This document shows, piece by piece, positions 33,274-41,904 of a stretch of 64,000 nucleotides of DNA. Position numbers and translations under genes: made by a program. This stretch comes from UBA1479 sp038109305 (lineage in GTDB: Bacteria; Pseudomonadota; Alphaproteobacteria; Rhodospirillales; Casp-alpha2): assembly GCA_038109305.1 (NCBI GenBank), contig JAYNIR010000011.1, positions 30,991-94,990 of the forward strand. The letters run 5' to 3'. The notes under the pieces are model-generated. The model searched no databases and was not told the origin of the DNA. It saw only the letters and a list, made by a program, of their open reading frames with translations. Position 1 is the first letter of the stretch. The number at the start of each line of letters is the position of its first letter.

Positions 33274-34911
33274 TTACATATTCTGATAGTTCGGACCCTC
33301 GCCGCCCTGCGGCGTGACCCAGTCGATGTTCTGCGTCGGGTCCTTGATATCGCACGTCTTGCAGTGGATGCAGTTCTGGCCGTTAATCTGGAATTTCATC
33401 TGATTGTCGACCTCGACATATTCATAAACGCCGGCGGGGCAGAATCGGGCCTCGGGCCCGTTGTAGTCCGCCCAGTTGACGACCATGGGCACGGCCGCGT
33501 CTTTTAACGTCAGGTGGCAGGGCTGTTCTTCTTCGTGGAAGGTGCCGGTCAACTGTACCGACGACAGTTTATCGAACGTCAGTTTGCCGTCGGGCTTAGG
33601 ATAGTCGATCGGCTTGCAGTCCTTGGCCTTCTTCAGGGCCGAGTGGTCGGCGCGGTTCCTGAGGGTCCACGGCGCATGGCCGAAAAATAGAAAGGTGTCG
33701 ATGGCGCCCAGGATCAGCCCGGCCCACATACCCCAGTGGAAGTTGGGCCGCATGTTGCGCGCACGGTAAAGCTCCTGCCAGACCCAGCTGTTTTTCACGG
33801 CTTCCGTATACGAAGGCAACCCATCCGCCGGGCTGGCCCCCGCCGACAGCGCCGCCGAAACGGCCTCGGCCGCCAGCATGCCGGTCTTCATGGCCGTGTG
33901 ACTGCCCTTAATTTTGGGTGTATTCAAAAAGCCCGCGGCGCAGCCGATCAAGGCACCGCCCGGGAATGTCAGCCCCGGGATCGATTGCAGGCCGCCCTCG
34001 TTCAGCGCGCGGGCGCCGTAGCCGATACGCCGGCCGCCTTCCAAAATCGGCGCGATCGCCGGATGGGTTTTGAAGCGCTGCAGTTCGTTGAAGGGCGACA
34101 GGTACGGATTCTGATAATCCAGCCCGACGACGAAGCCCAACGCGACCTGGTTGTTTTCTAGATGATAGAGGAACGAGCCGCCGTAGGTTTTCGCATCCAG
34201 CGGCCATCCGATGGTGTGGAGGATGTCGCCCGGATTGTGGTTCTCGGGTTTGACCTCCCAGATTTCCTTCAAACCAATGCCGTAGGTCTGCGGGTCTGCG
34301 AGGGCCCCTGAGGGACCTTGCTTTCTCAGGTCGAATTTCTCTTCCAACTGCTTGGTCAAGTGGCCGCGGCAGCCTTCCGCGAACAGCGTGTATTTGGCGT
34401 GCAGTTCCATCCCCGGCTGATGGTTGGGGCCCGGGTTGCCCTCGCGGTCCAAACCCATGTCGCCCGTCGCGATTCCCTTGACCGTGCCGTCGTCGTGGTA
34501 GAGCACTTCGGCAGCGGCGAAGCCGGGATAAATTTCAGCACCCAGCGCCTCCGCCTGTTCGCCCAGCCAGCGGCAAAGGAGCCCCAGCGAAATGATGTAG
34601 TTGCCGTGGTTTTTCATCTGCGGCGGCGTCGGCAGGCGGATCGCCCCGGCCGGGCCCAGCATCATGAAGCGATCGCGCTTGGCGGGCGTGTTCAAGGGCG
34701 CACCGCGGTCTTTCCATTTAGGGATCAGTTCATCCAGAGCGCGGGGTTCAAACACCGCGCCCGAAAGAATGTGCGCACCGACTTCCGATCCCTTTTCGAC
34801 GATGCAAACGGATATTTCGGGGTTTAGCTGGCACAGGCGGATGGCGGCGGCGAGCCCCGACGGCCCTGCGCCCACGACCACCACATCGAATTCCATGGAT
34901 TCCCGTTCCAT
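33274..34911 (-). CDS. Electron transfer flavoprotein-ubiquinone oxidoreductase
   Basis: A 545-residue membrane-associated flavoprotein that passes electrons from ETF to ubiquinone. The FAD motif VVVGAGPSGLAAAIRL lies at the N-terminus, and the C-terminal [4Fe-4S] binding region includes FCPAGVYEY and NCIHCKTCDIKDPTQ. ATG 34911 begins ERESMEFDVVVVG, the family's usual start. Serves the acyl-CoA dehydrogenases encoded elsewhere in this window. ETF subunit genes are not in the window. Confidence 0.95.
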   Translation of the reverse strand: MERESMEFDVVVVGAGPSGLAAAIRLCQLNPEISVCIVEKGSEVGAHILSGAVFEPRALDELIPKWKDRGAPLNTPAKRDRFMMLGPAGAIRLPTPPQMKNHGNYIISLGLLCRWLGEQAEALGAEIYPGFAAAEVLYHDDGTVKGIATGDMGLDREGNPGPNHQPGMELHAKYTLFAEGCRGHLTKQLEEKFDLRKQGPSGALADPQTYGIGLKEIWEVKPENHNPGDILHTIGWPLDAKTYGGSFLYHLENNQVALGFVVGLDYQNPYLSPFNELQRFKTHPAIAPILEGGRRIGYGARALNEGGLQSIPGLTFPGGALIGCAAGFLNTPKIKGSHTAMKTGMLAAEAVSAALSAGASPADGLPSYTEAVKNSWVWQELYRARNMRPNFHWGMWAGLILGAIDTFLFFGHAPWTLRNRADHSALKKAKDCKPIDYPKPDGKLTFDKLSSVQLTGTFHEEEQPCHLTLKDAAVPMVVNWADYNGPEARFCPAGVYEYVEVDNQMKFQINGQNCIHCKTCDIKDPTQNIDWVTPQGGEGPNYQNM

Positions 34912-35124
34912 CGCCTTATCCTTCCGGCTTGACCGGGCCGCGCCCGACGTTTGCACCTGCGAAAAGCGTTATCGCATCACCGGCCCCCTGCCCGCAACCG
35001 TTGTGGCCGGGCAGGCCTTGGCTGTGGATTGTTTTCGGGGTTTTTTGATGCCCCTCAATCGCCGGGCGCGCGCATCCGCGCCCTTGGCTTTTGCCGCATT
35101 CGCGGCGGCGGCCGCTTGAGCTTG

Positions 35125-35161
35125 CCAAACCACTTTGCAAAACCCAAGCAAAGTGGTTTGG
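35125..35161. repeat. Perfect 14-bp inverted repeat upstream of the uracil-DNA glycosylase gene
   Basis: CCAAACCACTTTGC and GCAAAGTGGTTTGG are exact complements separated by 9 bases (AAAACCCAA). It ends about 30 bp before the udg ATG. No T tract follows in either direction, so it could be an operator or a structured 5' leader. Confidence 0.65.
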
Positions 35162-35191
35162 TGATCCCCGTCAAAAAGGTACTCTTTCGCC

Positions 35192-36061
35192 ATGCTGGAT
35201 CAGCAAATCATCAAGGCCGTTCTGCAATGGCATCTGGACACGGGCGTCGACGAGACCATCGCCGACGAACCGCAGGACCGGTTCGCCCAGTTCGCTGCCG
35301 AACAGGCGCAAAAGGCCGCGCCCGCCGCCGGGGCGCGCGCGCAAGCCGCCCCGCCGCCCGCTTCGTCTCCGAGTTCCGCCCCCGCCGCGCGCGCACCGGT
35401 GGTCAAGCCACCTGCGCCCAAGGCGCCGTCCGATCAGGCGGCGCTGGCCGATGCCGTTCAGCTTGCCCATGAGGCCGGTGACCTGGACGGGCTCCGCGCC
35501 GCACTGGAAAAATTCGACGGCTGCGCCTTGAAGGCGACGGCTTCCAACCTGTGTTTCATCGACGGCAATCAGAATGCCCGCCTGTTGCTGGTGGGCGAAG
35601 CGCCGGGCGCCGAGGAAGACCGCCAAGGCTTACCCTTCGTCGGGCCGTCGGGGCAGCTGCTGGACGCCATGCTGGCCTCGGTCGGGCTGGACCGCCGCGC
35701 CGATGATCCGGCAAACGCCGCGCTGATTTCTAACACCGTCTTCTGGCGGCCGCCCGGCAACCGCACGCCAACGCCGCGAGAAACAGCCTTGTGCCTGCCC
35801 TTCATTGAACGGCTTATCGAAATCGTCGGGCCGAAGGCGCTGGTCTGCGTCGGAGGGCCGTCGGCAAAATCGCTCTTAGGTCAAAGTCGAGGGATCACAC
35901 GCCTCCGCGGTAAGTGGTTCAGCTATGAAACACCCGGCATGACCGCTCCCATCCCGGCCATGGCGCTCTATCATCCGGCCTACCTGCTGCGCTCGCCGGC
36001 CATGAAACGGGATGCCTGGAGAGACCTATTGATGCTTCGGAGAAAATTCGACGAATTGTAA
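35192..36061 (+). CDS. Uracil-DNA glycosylase, family 4 type
   Basis: A 289-residue DNA repair enzyme removing uracil. After a Pro/Ala-rich linker (residues about 45-85) comes the catalytic domain: LLLVGEAPGAEEDRQGLPFVGPSGQLLD (motif A), NTVFWRPPGNRTPTPRE and the C-terminal ALYHPAYLLRSP motif. Cysteines in DGCALKATASNLC-like spacing and in the TALCLPF/ALVCVGG region fit the [4Fe-4S] cluster of family 4. The long N-terminal linker is usual in alphaproteobacterial members. Divergent from ETF-QO. Confidence 0.92.
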   Translation: MLDQQIIKAVLQWHLDTGVDETIADEPQDRFAQFAAEQAQKAAPAAGARAQAAPPPASSPSSAPAARAPVVKPPAPKAPSDQAALADAVQLAHEAGDLDGLRAALEKFDGCALKATASNLCFIDGNQNARLLLVGEAPGAEEDRQGLPFVGPSGQLLDAMLASVGLDRRADDPANAALISNTVFWRPPGNRTPTPRETALCLPFIERLIEIVGPKALVCVGGPSAKSLLGQSRGITRLRGKWFSYETPGMTAPIPAMALYHPAYLLRSPAMKRDAWRDLLMLRRKFDEL

Positions 36062-36217
36062 GCAGTTGCCATATATTCCCTTATGCTTTCACAATTGCAC
36101 AAAATATGGCACTCTCGTCCTGAGACGGGCGGCGTCGATTGAGACGCCGGGGACTCGACGCGATAACGCTTTTGCGCCCACCGGCGGGCGACAAAAACAA
36201 GCGGGTTAAGGGGCTTG

Positions 36218-38083
36218 ATGTCCGGGGTTAAATCTTTCAGCGCAGCCATAACGGCGGCGCTCTTCATTTTCGGGATGACGGCCGCATCCGCAGGCCAGGA
36301 CGCCGTCCACGACGGCGAACGGGCAGCCATGGGCGGTATGGCGCACCCAGGCGTCATCACCCGCAAGCCGATTTTGTCGAACGAAGACGCCCGTACCTAC
36401 GAAAAGATTTTCGGCGTGCAGGAAGCCGGCGACTGGAAGGAAGCCGACCGGTTGATCTCGACGATTACGGACAAGCTGCTTCTCGGCCACGTCATGGCGG
36501 AGCGCTACCTGCACCCGACCAAATACCGCTCGCAATATAAAGAGCTGAAGGACTGGATGGCGGATTACGCCGACCACCCGCAGGCGCAGCAGATTTACAA
36601 GCTTTCGCTTCGCCGCCGACCGCGGAACTGGAACTTCCCGGACAAGCCCGACCAGTTGCCGTCCAAACCGGCGTTTCTCGAGGAACTGCAGGAAGCCGAG
36701 GAAGCCACCCGGAAAGAGCCCAAGTCGCTGCCCCGGAAGCGGCTTTCCGGGGCCGACGCGCACCTGGCGCAGAGCCTGAAATGGCGCATCCGCCGGGCGC
36801 TCAACCGAGGCCATACGCTGGTCGCCAAGCAGATAATTGGCTCTGCCCAGGCGGCGCGACTGTTTTCCAATGCCGAAATCGACGAGGCCAAAACGTGGCT
36901 GGGCGCGCAGTATTTCGTCGACCAGCGCATCGACTGGGCCAAAACCTGGATCAACGAGGCGCTGAAACGGTCGGGTAAATACCTGCCGGACGGGCAATGG
37001 ACCTTGGGCCTGATCGCGTGGAAACAGGGCGATTACAAAACCGCTGCCGTGCATTTCAAAAAAGCCGCCGACATCGGCTTCGACGACGAATGGCAGGACG
37101 CAGGCGCCAACTTCTGGGCGGCCCGAGCGCTGATGGTCACCCGGCAGCCGGAACACGTGAGCAAATACCTGGCCCAAGCTTCGCGCCACGCGCGCACGTT
37201 CTATGGCCTGTTGGCGGCCCGCATCGTCGGCCAGCCCATCGCTTACAACTGGGCGACCCCGCCGCTGGTGTCGGGCGCCTTGGAAAAAATCACCGCGACG
37301 CCGCGCGGCCGGCGGGCGCTCGCGCTGGCGCAGATCGGACAAGATGATTGGGCCGAACGCGAACTTCGCAACTTGACACTTAAATCCGACAAGGCGCAGG
37401 CGCTGGCCATCCTGGCGCTGGCCGATGCGGGCGGCATGGCCGGGTTGGCCGTCCGGCTGTCGGACCGGCTGTTTCCCGACGGCGGCGGGCATGACGGGGC
37501 GGCCTATCCTGTGCCGGCGTGGTCGCCCGAAGGCGGCTTCACCGTCGACCGCGCGCTGGTTTATGCGCTGATCCGCCAGGAAAGCAAATTCAACCCGCGC
37601 GCCAAAAGCTGGGCCGGCGCCCGCGGCCTCATGCAACTGATGCCGCGGACGGCAAGCTTTGTCGCCGGCGACCGGACGCTCCATCGCCACAACAGCAACA
37701 AGCTCTATGACCCGAACCTGAATTTGCGGCTCGGGCAGAAGTACATCGACATGCTGCTGATCGAACCACACATCCAAAGCGATCTGCTGCTGCTCGCCAT
37801 GGCGTGGAATGGCGGGCCGGGGAACTTGTCGAAATGGCAGCGGCGCAACGAGTACAAGGACGACCCCCTGTTCTTCATTGAAACTATCCCAGCCGGCGAA
37901 ACCCGAGCCTTTGTCGAACGGGTGCTCGCCAACCTGTGGATCTACCGCGACCGGCTGGGCCAGGACAAACCATCCCTCGACGCCCTTGCGGCGGGGGAGT
38001 GGCCGGTCTACAAACCGCTGGGTCACGGCAAGGTGGAGGTTGCGATTTTCGATGGCAACAGGAACGGAATTTCTCCCCGTTAA
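36218..38083 (+). CDS. Soluble lytic murein transglycosylase
   Basis: A 621-residue periplasmic enzyme that cleaves peptidoglycan glycan strands. Signal peptide at the N-terminus (SAAITAALFIFGMTAASA), a long helical superhelix in the middle, then the SLT domain near residue 450: LVYALIRQESKFNPRAKSWA with the catalytic Glu in QES, GARGLMQLMPRTA and NLRLGQKYIDMLL. AAGGGG precedes ATG 36218. The end overlaps the start of moaB by 32 bp. Confidence 0.92.
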   Translation: MSGVKSFSAAITAALFIFGMTAASAGQDAVHDGERAAMGGMAHPGVITRKPILSNEDARTYEKIFGVQEAGDWKEADRLISTITDKLLLGHVMAERYLHPTKYRSQYKELKDWMADYADHPQAQQIYKLSLRRRPRNWNFPDKPDQLPSKPAFLEELQEAEEATRKEPKSLPRKRLSGADAHLAQSLKWRIRRALNRGHTLVAKQIIGSAQAARLFSNAEIDEAKTWLGAQYFVDQRIDWAKTWINEALKRSGKYLPDGQWTLGLIAWKQGDYKTAAVHFKKAADIGFDDEWQDAGANFWAARALMVTRQPEHVSKYLAQASRHARTFYGLLAARIVGQPIAYNWATPPLVSGALEKITATPRGRRALALAQIGQDDWAERELRNLTLKSDKAQALAILALADAGGMAGLAVRLSDRLFPDGGGHDGAAYPVPAWSPEGGFTVDRALVYALIRQESKFNPRAKSWAGARGLMQLMPRTASFVAGDRTLHRHNSNKLYDPNLNLRLGQKYIDMLLIEPHIQSDLLLLAMAWNGGPGNLSKWQRRNEYKDDPLFFIETIPAGETRAFVERVLANLWIYRDRLGQDKPSLDALAAGEWPVYKPLGHGKVEVAIFDGNRNGISPR

Positions 38084-38579
38084 CATCGCGGTTCTGACGG
38101 TATCGGACACGCGAACGCTGGCGGACGACCGCTCGGGAGACACCCTGGCCGAACGGCTGACCGCGTCCGGCCACAATCTCGCCGACCGCAAAATCGTCAA
38201 AGACGATGCAAAGCTGATCGCCGAACAGTTTCGCAAGTGGGCTGACGACCCCAACGTGGACTGCGTGATTTCGACGGGCGGCACCGGGGTCACCGGCCGC
38301 GACGTGACGCCCGAAGCGCTCGACGCAGTCGCCGAAAAGATCATCCCCGGCTTCGGCGAAGTTTTCCGCTGGATCAGTTTTCAGAAAATCAAAACGTCGA
38401 CCATCCAGTCGCGCGCCACGGCGGGCGTCGCCAACGGCACCTACTTTTTCGTGCTGCCAGGGTCGACCGGGGCGTGCAAGGACGCGTGGGACGAAATCCT
38501 AGTCCATCAGTTGGACATCCGGCACAAGCCCTGCAACTTCGTCGAGCTGATGCCCCGCTTGAGAGAGCATATGGCCTGA
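38052..38579 (+). CDS. moaB: Molybdenum cofactor biosynthesis protein B
   Basis: A 175-residue MoaB/Mog-domain protein. VNIAVLTVSDTRTLADDRSGD, DCVISTGGTGVTGRDVTPEA and YFFVLPGSTGACKDAWDEI are family signatures for molybdopterin adenylylation. The open frame extends far upstream, but only ATG 38052 starts the conserved protein; it overlaps the transglycosylase gene end. No other moa genes are nearby. Confidence 0.93.
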   Translation: MATGTEFLPVNIAVLTVSDTRTLADDRSGDTLAERLTASGHNLADRKIVKDDAKLIAEQFRKWADDPNVDCVISTGGTGVTGRDVTPEALDAVAEKIIPGFGEVFRWISFQKIKTSTIQSRATAGVANGTYFFVLPGSTGACKDAWDEILVHQLDIRHKPCNFVELMPRLREHMA

Positions 38580-38599
38580 GGCCTCGTCCGCCCCCGCCT

Positions 38600-39091
38600 T
38601 TATTTAAACGGCGGCGGCCAGCGGCATTCCAGGTAGGACCCATCGATAAACCCGGGCACGTCGAGGTTTTTGGCGATCGCCGGGTAGACGCGGCTGATGC
38701 CGGTTTGAGATCCCGCGCAGCTGGACCCCCGGTCGCGAAACCGGTCCCTGCACGCGGACACGTAAGACCCGTCTTCACGAAAGCTAATACAAAGCCGCTC
38801 GCGCTAGCCCTTGGAGCGGCTGGTCAGGTCGACGACCTGACGTTCGCCGGCGACGATGGAAAAGTCGAACGCCGTGAACTCGCTTTCGCCGGTGACGAAC
38901 CGCACCTGGCCGCCGTCGACCTGGCAATGTAGCACCCGGCCCCATTCGTCGGCCGCGAGCGTGTCCTGAATTTGCGCGGGCGATGGCCCGCCAAACGGCG
39001 GCGGCGAACCCGGCGGCCGGGCCGTGATCGTGCACCCGGCGGCAAGCGCCGCAGCGAAAAGACTTGAGATAAGTATCCGTTGTTGCATCAT
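38600..39091 (-). pseudogene. Small lipoprotein gene with an in-frame TAG
   Basis: From ATG 39091 (or 39088) a lipoprotein signal peptide is clear (ILISSLFAAALAAGC), followed by an exported domain (GRVLHCQVDGGQVRFVTGE, IVAGERQVVDLTSRSKG). A TAG at 38804-38806 ends the frame at 95 residues, but the same frame continues without break for 67 codons of protein-like sequence containing four cysteines (LCISFREDGSYVSACRDRF, FIDGSYLECRWPPPFK) to TAA at 38600. The simplest reading is one lipoprotein gene with a nonsense mutation. If the TAG is natural, the first half alone would be the product. No known family recognised. Confidence 0.55.
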
Positions 39092-39195
39092 TCCGTATGA
39101 CGGAATCACGTTTATCATGCGTGGTAAACAGGCATGCCATCGCCTAGATTGCGCCTGAGCGAATTTGCTCGAGCGAATAGCCCAAGGAGAATTGT

Positions 39196-40101
39196 GTGAG
39201 CGACCACTCAGGACCGGGCGGGTCCGCATTGGGACTGGCGACCTGCCAGGGCCCGGACTTCAACACTAAGAGACCGAAGACGAAGGCTCCCGCCGGCGCC
39301 TGCGACTGCCACGCCCACGTGTTCGGACCGCAAGACCGGTTTCCCTATCACCCGGCCCGGTCATACGACCCACCCGAGGCGACGTTTGACGATTACCACA
39401 AGATGCACGGCGTCTTGGGCATCGAACGGGGGGTGCTGGTCCAGTCTAACGTTTACGCCACCGACAATTCGGCCATCGAAGACGCCATCGCCCGGTCCGG
39501 CGGGTCGCTGCGCGGTATTGCCTGCGTCGAACCGGACGTGACCGACGACGAATTGGCGCGGCTTCACGCCGCCGGGTTTCGGGGTATCCGCCTGAATATG
39601 CAGTTTCAGGGGTTCGACGCGCTTGACGGCGTCGGCGATCTGGCGCGGCGGATCGAGCCCATGGGCTGGCATCTGCAATTGCTGGCCGACATTTACAAGT
39701 TTCAGGACGCCCTGCCGCGTTTGACGCGGCTGGCCGTACCGGTGTTGTTCGACCATCTGGGCCACATGCCGGTCGGACACGGCATCGACGCCAAGCCGTT
39801 TCAGTATCTATTGGCGATGATGCGGGCAGGCGGCTGCTGGGGGAAACTTTCGGGCCCATACCGCACGACGCAGGAAGCCGGCGTGCCGTTTTCAGACACC
39901 CGGCCATTTGTTGATGCGTTGCTGGAAACCGCGCCGGACGCGCTGGTCTGGGGTACCGATTGGCCACACCCGCACCTGGACATCCCCATGGTCAACGACG
40001 GGGACCTGTTGGATCTGCTGGTGGATTGGGTGCCGGACGAAGACCTGCGCCACCGCATTCTGGTGGACAATCCGACGGTGCTGTTTTTCAACGAAGGCTG
40101 A
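39196..40101 (+). CDS. Amidohydrolase family 2, 2-pyrone-4,6-dicarboxylate hydrolase-like
   Basis: A 301-residue TIM-barrel hydrolase. The N-terminal metal motif is CDCHAHVFGP, a later VPVLFDHLGHMP supplies His, and the C-terminal VWGTDWPHPHL supplies the conserved Asp. LigI-type lactonases and related enzymes share this pattern. GTG 39196 is preceded by AAGGAG at good spacing. It is divergent from the broken lipoprotein gene. The natural substrate may be a lactone from aromatic breakdown. Confidence 0.88.
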   Translation: MSDHSGPGGSALGLATCQGPDFNTKRPKTKAPAGACDCHAHVFGPQDRFPYHPARSYDPPEATFDDYHKMHGVLGIERGVLVQSNVYATDNSAIEDAIARSGGSLRGIACVEPDVTDDELARLHAAGFRGIRLNMQFQGFDALDGVGDLARRIEPMGWHLQLLADIYKFQDALPRLTRLAVPVLFDHLGHMPVGHGIDAKPFQYLLAMMRAGGCWGKLSGPYRTTQEAGVPFSDTRPFVDALLETAPDALVWGTDWPHPHLDIPMVNDGDLLDLLVDWVPDEDLRHRILVDNPTVLFFNEG

Positions 40102-40123
40102 CAGGGCAGCGCGGTTTCGCCCC

Positions 40124-40165
40124 CCCCAAAATGAATACGCCGGCGGCCAAGGGCGCACCAGCGTA
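40124..40165 (-). terminator. Intrinsic terminator of the first lysine-rich protein gene
   Basis: On the minus strand TACGCTGGTG and CGCCGGCGTA pair over 10 bp (two G-U pairs) around a 10-base loop, followed by TTCATTTT. It is the counterpart of the terminator at 40624-40663; the two changes between copies keep pairing. Confidence 0.7.
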
Positions 40166-40189
40166 CCGATAACGGATCTTGCGCCCCCG

Positions 40190-40462
40190 TTACTTTTTGA
40201 GGTGGCCGTTCGCTTCCACGACGGCAGCGCAGGCGACGTCAAACTTCTTCGCCTTGGTGGCCTTTTTCGCTTCGTCGATGGATTTGCTGTACGCTTTCAC
40301 GCCATCCAGCTTCATCGCCTTTCTCATCTTCTTGAAGTCCTTTTCGGACTCTTTGATCGCCTTATTCGGGTTGGTCATGCAGTCCGCGGCATAGGCCGGG
40401 GCCGAATCGACGACAAAGGAAAGGACCACAGCAAAGGCCGCGCCAAGCAATGCGAAACGCAT
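40190..40462 (-). CDS. Small secreted lysine-rich protein, copy A
   Basis: Ninety residues: a signal peptide (RFALLGAAFAVVLSFVVDS, cleavage after AYA) and a short basic helical domain beginning ADCMTNPNKAIKESEKDF, rich in Lys and with two cysteines. It is paralogous to the protein at 40688-40963 over its whole length. Function unknown; a periplasmic helical bundle is likely. Diverged in a few positions from copy B, keeping the reading frame, which suggests selection on both copies. Confidence 0.75.
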   Translation of the reverse strand: MRFALLGAAFAVVLSFVVDSAPAYAADCMTNPNKAIKESEKDFKKMRKAMKLDGVKAYSKSIDEAKKATKAKKFDVACAAVVEANGHLKK

Positions 40463-40623
40463 CTTTCGTTACTCCGACGGATGTTGCGGCCCGTGTTGGC
40501 CCTGCCGTCCCGGCACCGGGCGCGCTGCCGCGATTTCAGGAGGGATTTGGCGCTTAAACCCATTTCCCGTCAACAGGATTTCAATCGCCGTGATCGGGCG
40601 GCGCGGCCCGCAGTTTCATCCCG

Positions 40624-40663
40624 CAAAAATAAATACGCCGGCGGCCAAGGGCGCGCCGGCGTA
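40624..40663 (-). terminator. Intrinsic terminator of the second lysine-rich protein gene
   Basis: On the minus strand TACGCCGGCG and CGCCGGCGTA form a perfect 10-bp stem with a 10-base loop (CGCCCTTGGC), followed by TTTATTTTT. Confidence 0.78.
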
Positions 40664-40687
40664 CCGATAACGGGTCTTGCGACCCTG

Positions 40688-40963
40688 TTACTTCTTGAGG
40701 TGGCCTTCGGCTTCCGCGAGGGCGGCGCAAGCGGCGTCTTTCTTCTTCGCCTTGGCGGCCTTTTTGGCGTCGCCGATGGCCTTGCTGTAGGCCTTTACGG
40801 CTTCCGGCTTCATCGACTTCTTCATTTTTTTGAAGTTGCCTTCTGACGCCTTGATCGCCTTGTTCGGGTTCGAGGCACAATCTCCAGCGGCATAGGCCGG
40901 GGCCGAGTTGGCGACAAAGGAAAGGGCTACGGCAAAGGCCGCGCCAAGCAATGCGAAACGCAT
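40688..40963 (-). CDS. Small secreted lysine-rich protein, copy B
   Basis: Ninety-one residues, paralogous to the upstream-strand neighbour at 40190-40462. Signal peptide RFALLGAAFAVALSFVANS then mature GDCASNPNKAIKASEGNFKK with a Lys/Ala-rich helix (KAIGDAKKAAKAKKKDAAC) and two cysteines that could form one disulfide. No recognised domain. Own promoter region and terminator within the duplicated cassette. Confidence 0.78.
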   Translation of the reverse strand: MRFALLGAAFAVALSFVANSAPAYAAGDCASNPNKAIKASEGNFKKMKKSMKPEAVKAYSKAIGDAKKAAKAKKKDAACAALAEAEGHLKK

Positions 40964-41272
40964 CTTTCGTTACTCCGATGAATGTTGCGGCCCGTGTTGG
41001 CCCTGCCGTCCCGGCGCCGGGCGCGCGGCCGCGATTTTCAGGCGGGATTTGGCGCTCAAACCCAATTCTGGTCAATAGGATTTCACTTGTCGCGAACGGG
41101 AATTTTGCGGGCTGTGCGAACGCCGCCGGACGGGCCGCTTTCCTCCGCCCGCCACGTCCGGATCATCACTGGCGATGGCGCCTTCAACCAGCCGTCATTC
41201 CCTGCCCGGCGGCAGCAGCCCGGTGACCGCGCCGCCGATTCGCCCACATTTTTTCCCACAAGTTATCTACGT

Positions 41273-41764
41273 GTGGACGAGTTTTTGAAAAGCCTTTCAG
41301 TCGGCGTCGGCACCACTGTTTTCATTATAGGCGGCCTGGCGGGGATCGGTGTTTGGATCAGTTCCGAGCCCTCCGTCCTGGAAGCGTCGACGGTCAAGCC
41401 CGACGGTAAGACCTACACCGTGCGGATGAACCCCCATCAGGTGCAACTCGGCGGCTACGGCCTGAAGTCCAGCGGCAAGGACAAGTTGCAAACGATGCTG
41501 GTGTCCGTCGAGCTGACGGTCAAGGGCGCGCACAATCAGCAGAAACTCTGCCGGTTGATGCCGCATCTGGTATCGACCCTGAACACGGCGTTCGCAAGCT
41601 TGGTCAGCGCCGGCGGCGGCGCCCACCTTGATGGCAACTTGGGCAATACGCTGCGCACCCGGTTCAACAAAGCGCTCGGCGGCGACATGGTGACGGCGGT
41701 GTCACTCCGCACCTATGCCGAAGGCGGCAAGGTGCCCCAGACCACCTGCGACGAACAGGCGTAA
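41273..41764 (+). CDS. Membrane-anchored periplasmic protein, possibly FliL-like
   Basis: From GTG 41273 a 163-residue protein with one N-terminal membrane helix (SVGVGTTVFIIGGLAGIGVWI) and a periplasmic domain containing TMLVSVELTVKGAHNQQKLCRLMPHLVSTLN, reminiscent of FliL-type domains. The open frame extends to 40982 but the upstream part is non-conserved and overlaps the duplicated cassette. No flagellar genes are nearby, so the role is unclear. Confidence 0.62.
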   Translation: MDEFLKSLSVGVGTTVFIIGGLAGIGVWISSEPSVLEASTVKPDGKTYTVRMNPHQVQLGGYGLKSSGKDKLQTMLVSVELTVKGAHNQQKLCRLMPHLVSTLNTAFASLVSAGGGAHLDGNLGNTLRTRFNKALGGDMVTAVSLRTYAEGGKVPQTTCDEQA

Positions 41765-41904
41765 GCGCCCTTCTGCAAGCGCCCTTTCCCTCAATCAGCG
41801 CCCGGGTATCCGTCAGGTAGCTGGCGGAAAAATCCGTGAACGCGCGGACCCAGGGCCGCGCGTTTTCGATTTCCGCCCCCAGGTTAGCGTTTAAGGTTCA
41901 GCGA

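Larger units (their letters stand above)
40131..41092. repeat. Tandem duplication of a ~460-bp gene cassette
   Basis: Two direct copies, about 40131-40588 and 40627-41092, each carrying terminator, a small secreted protein gene and its upstream region. Matching blocks include the terminator loop, TGCGAAACGCATCTTTCGTTA at the gene start and the upstream GTTGGCCCTGCCGTCCCGGC. Promoter and terminator were duplicated with the gene, so both copies can be expressed independently. Confidence 0.75.

Noticed and set aside
33035..33286. Short plus-strand frames in the repeat region
   Set aside because: Their translations simply repeat the 42-nt element and have no start context.
36206..38344. A 712-codon open frame on the minus strand
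   Set aside because: It lies opposite the lytic transglycosylase and moaB genes; it has no family motifs and arises from GC-rich codon bias.
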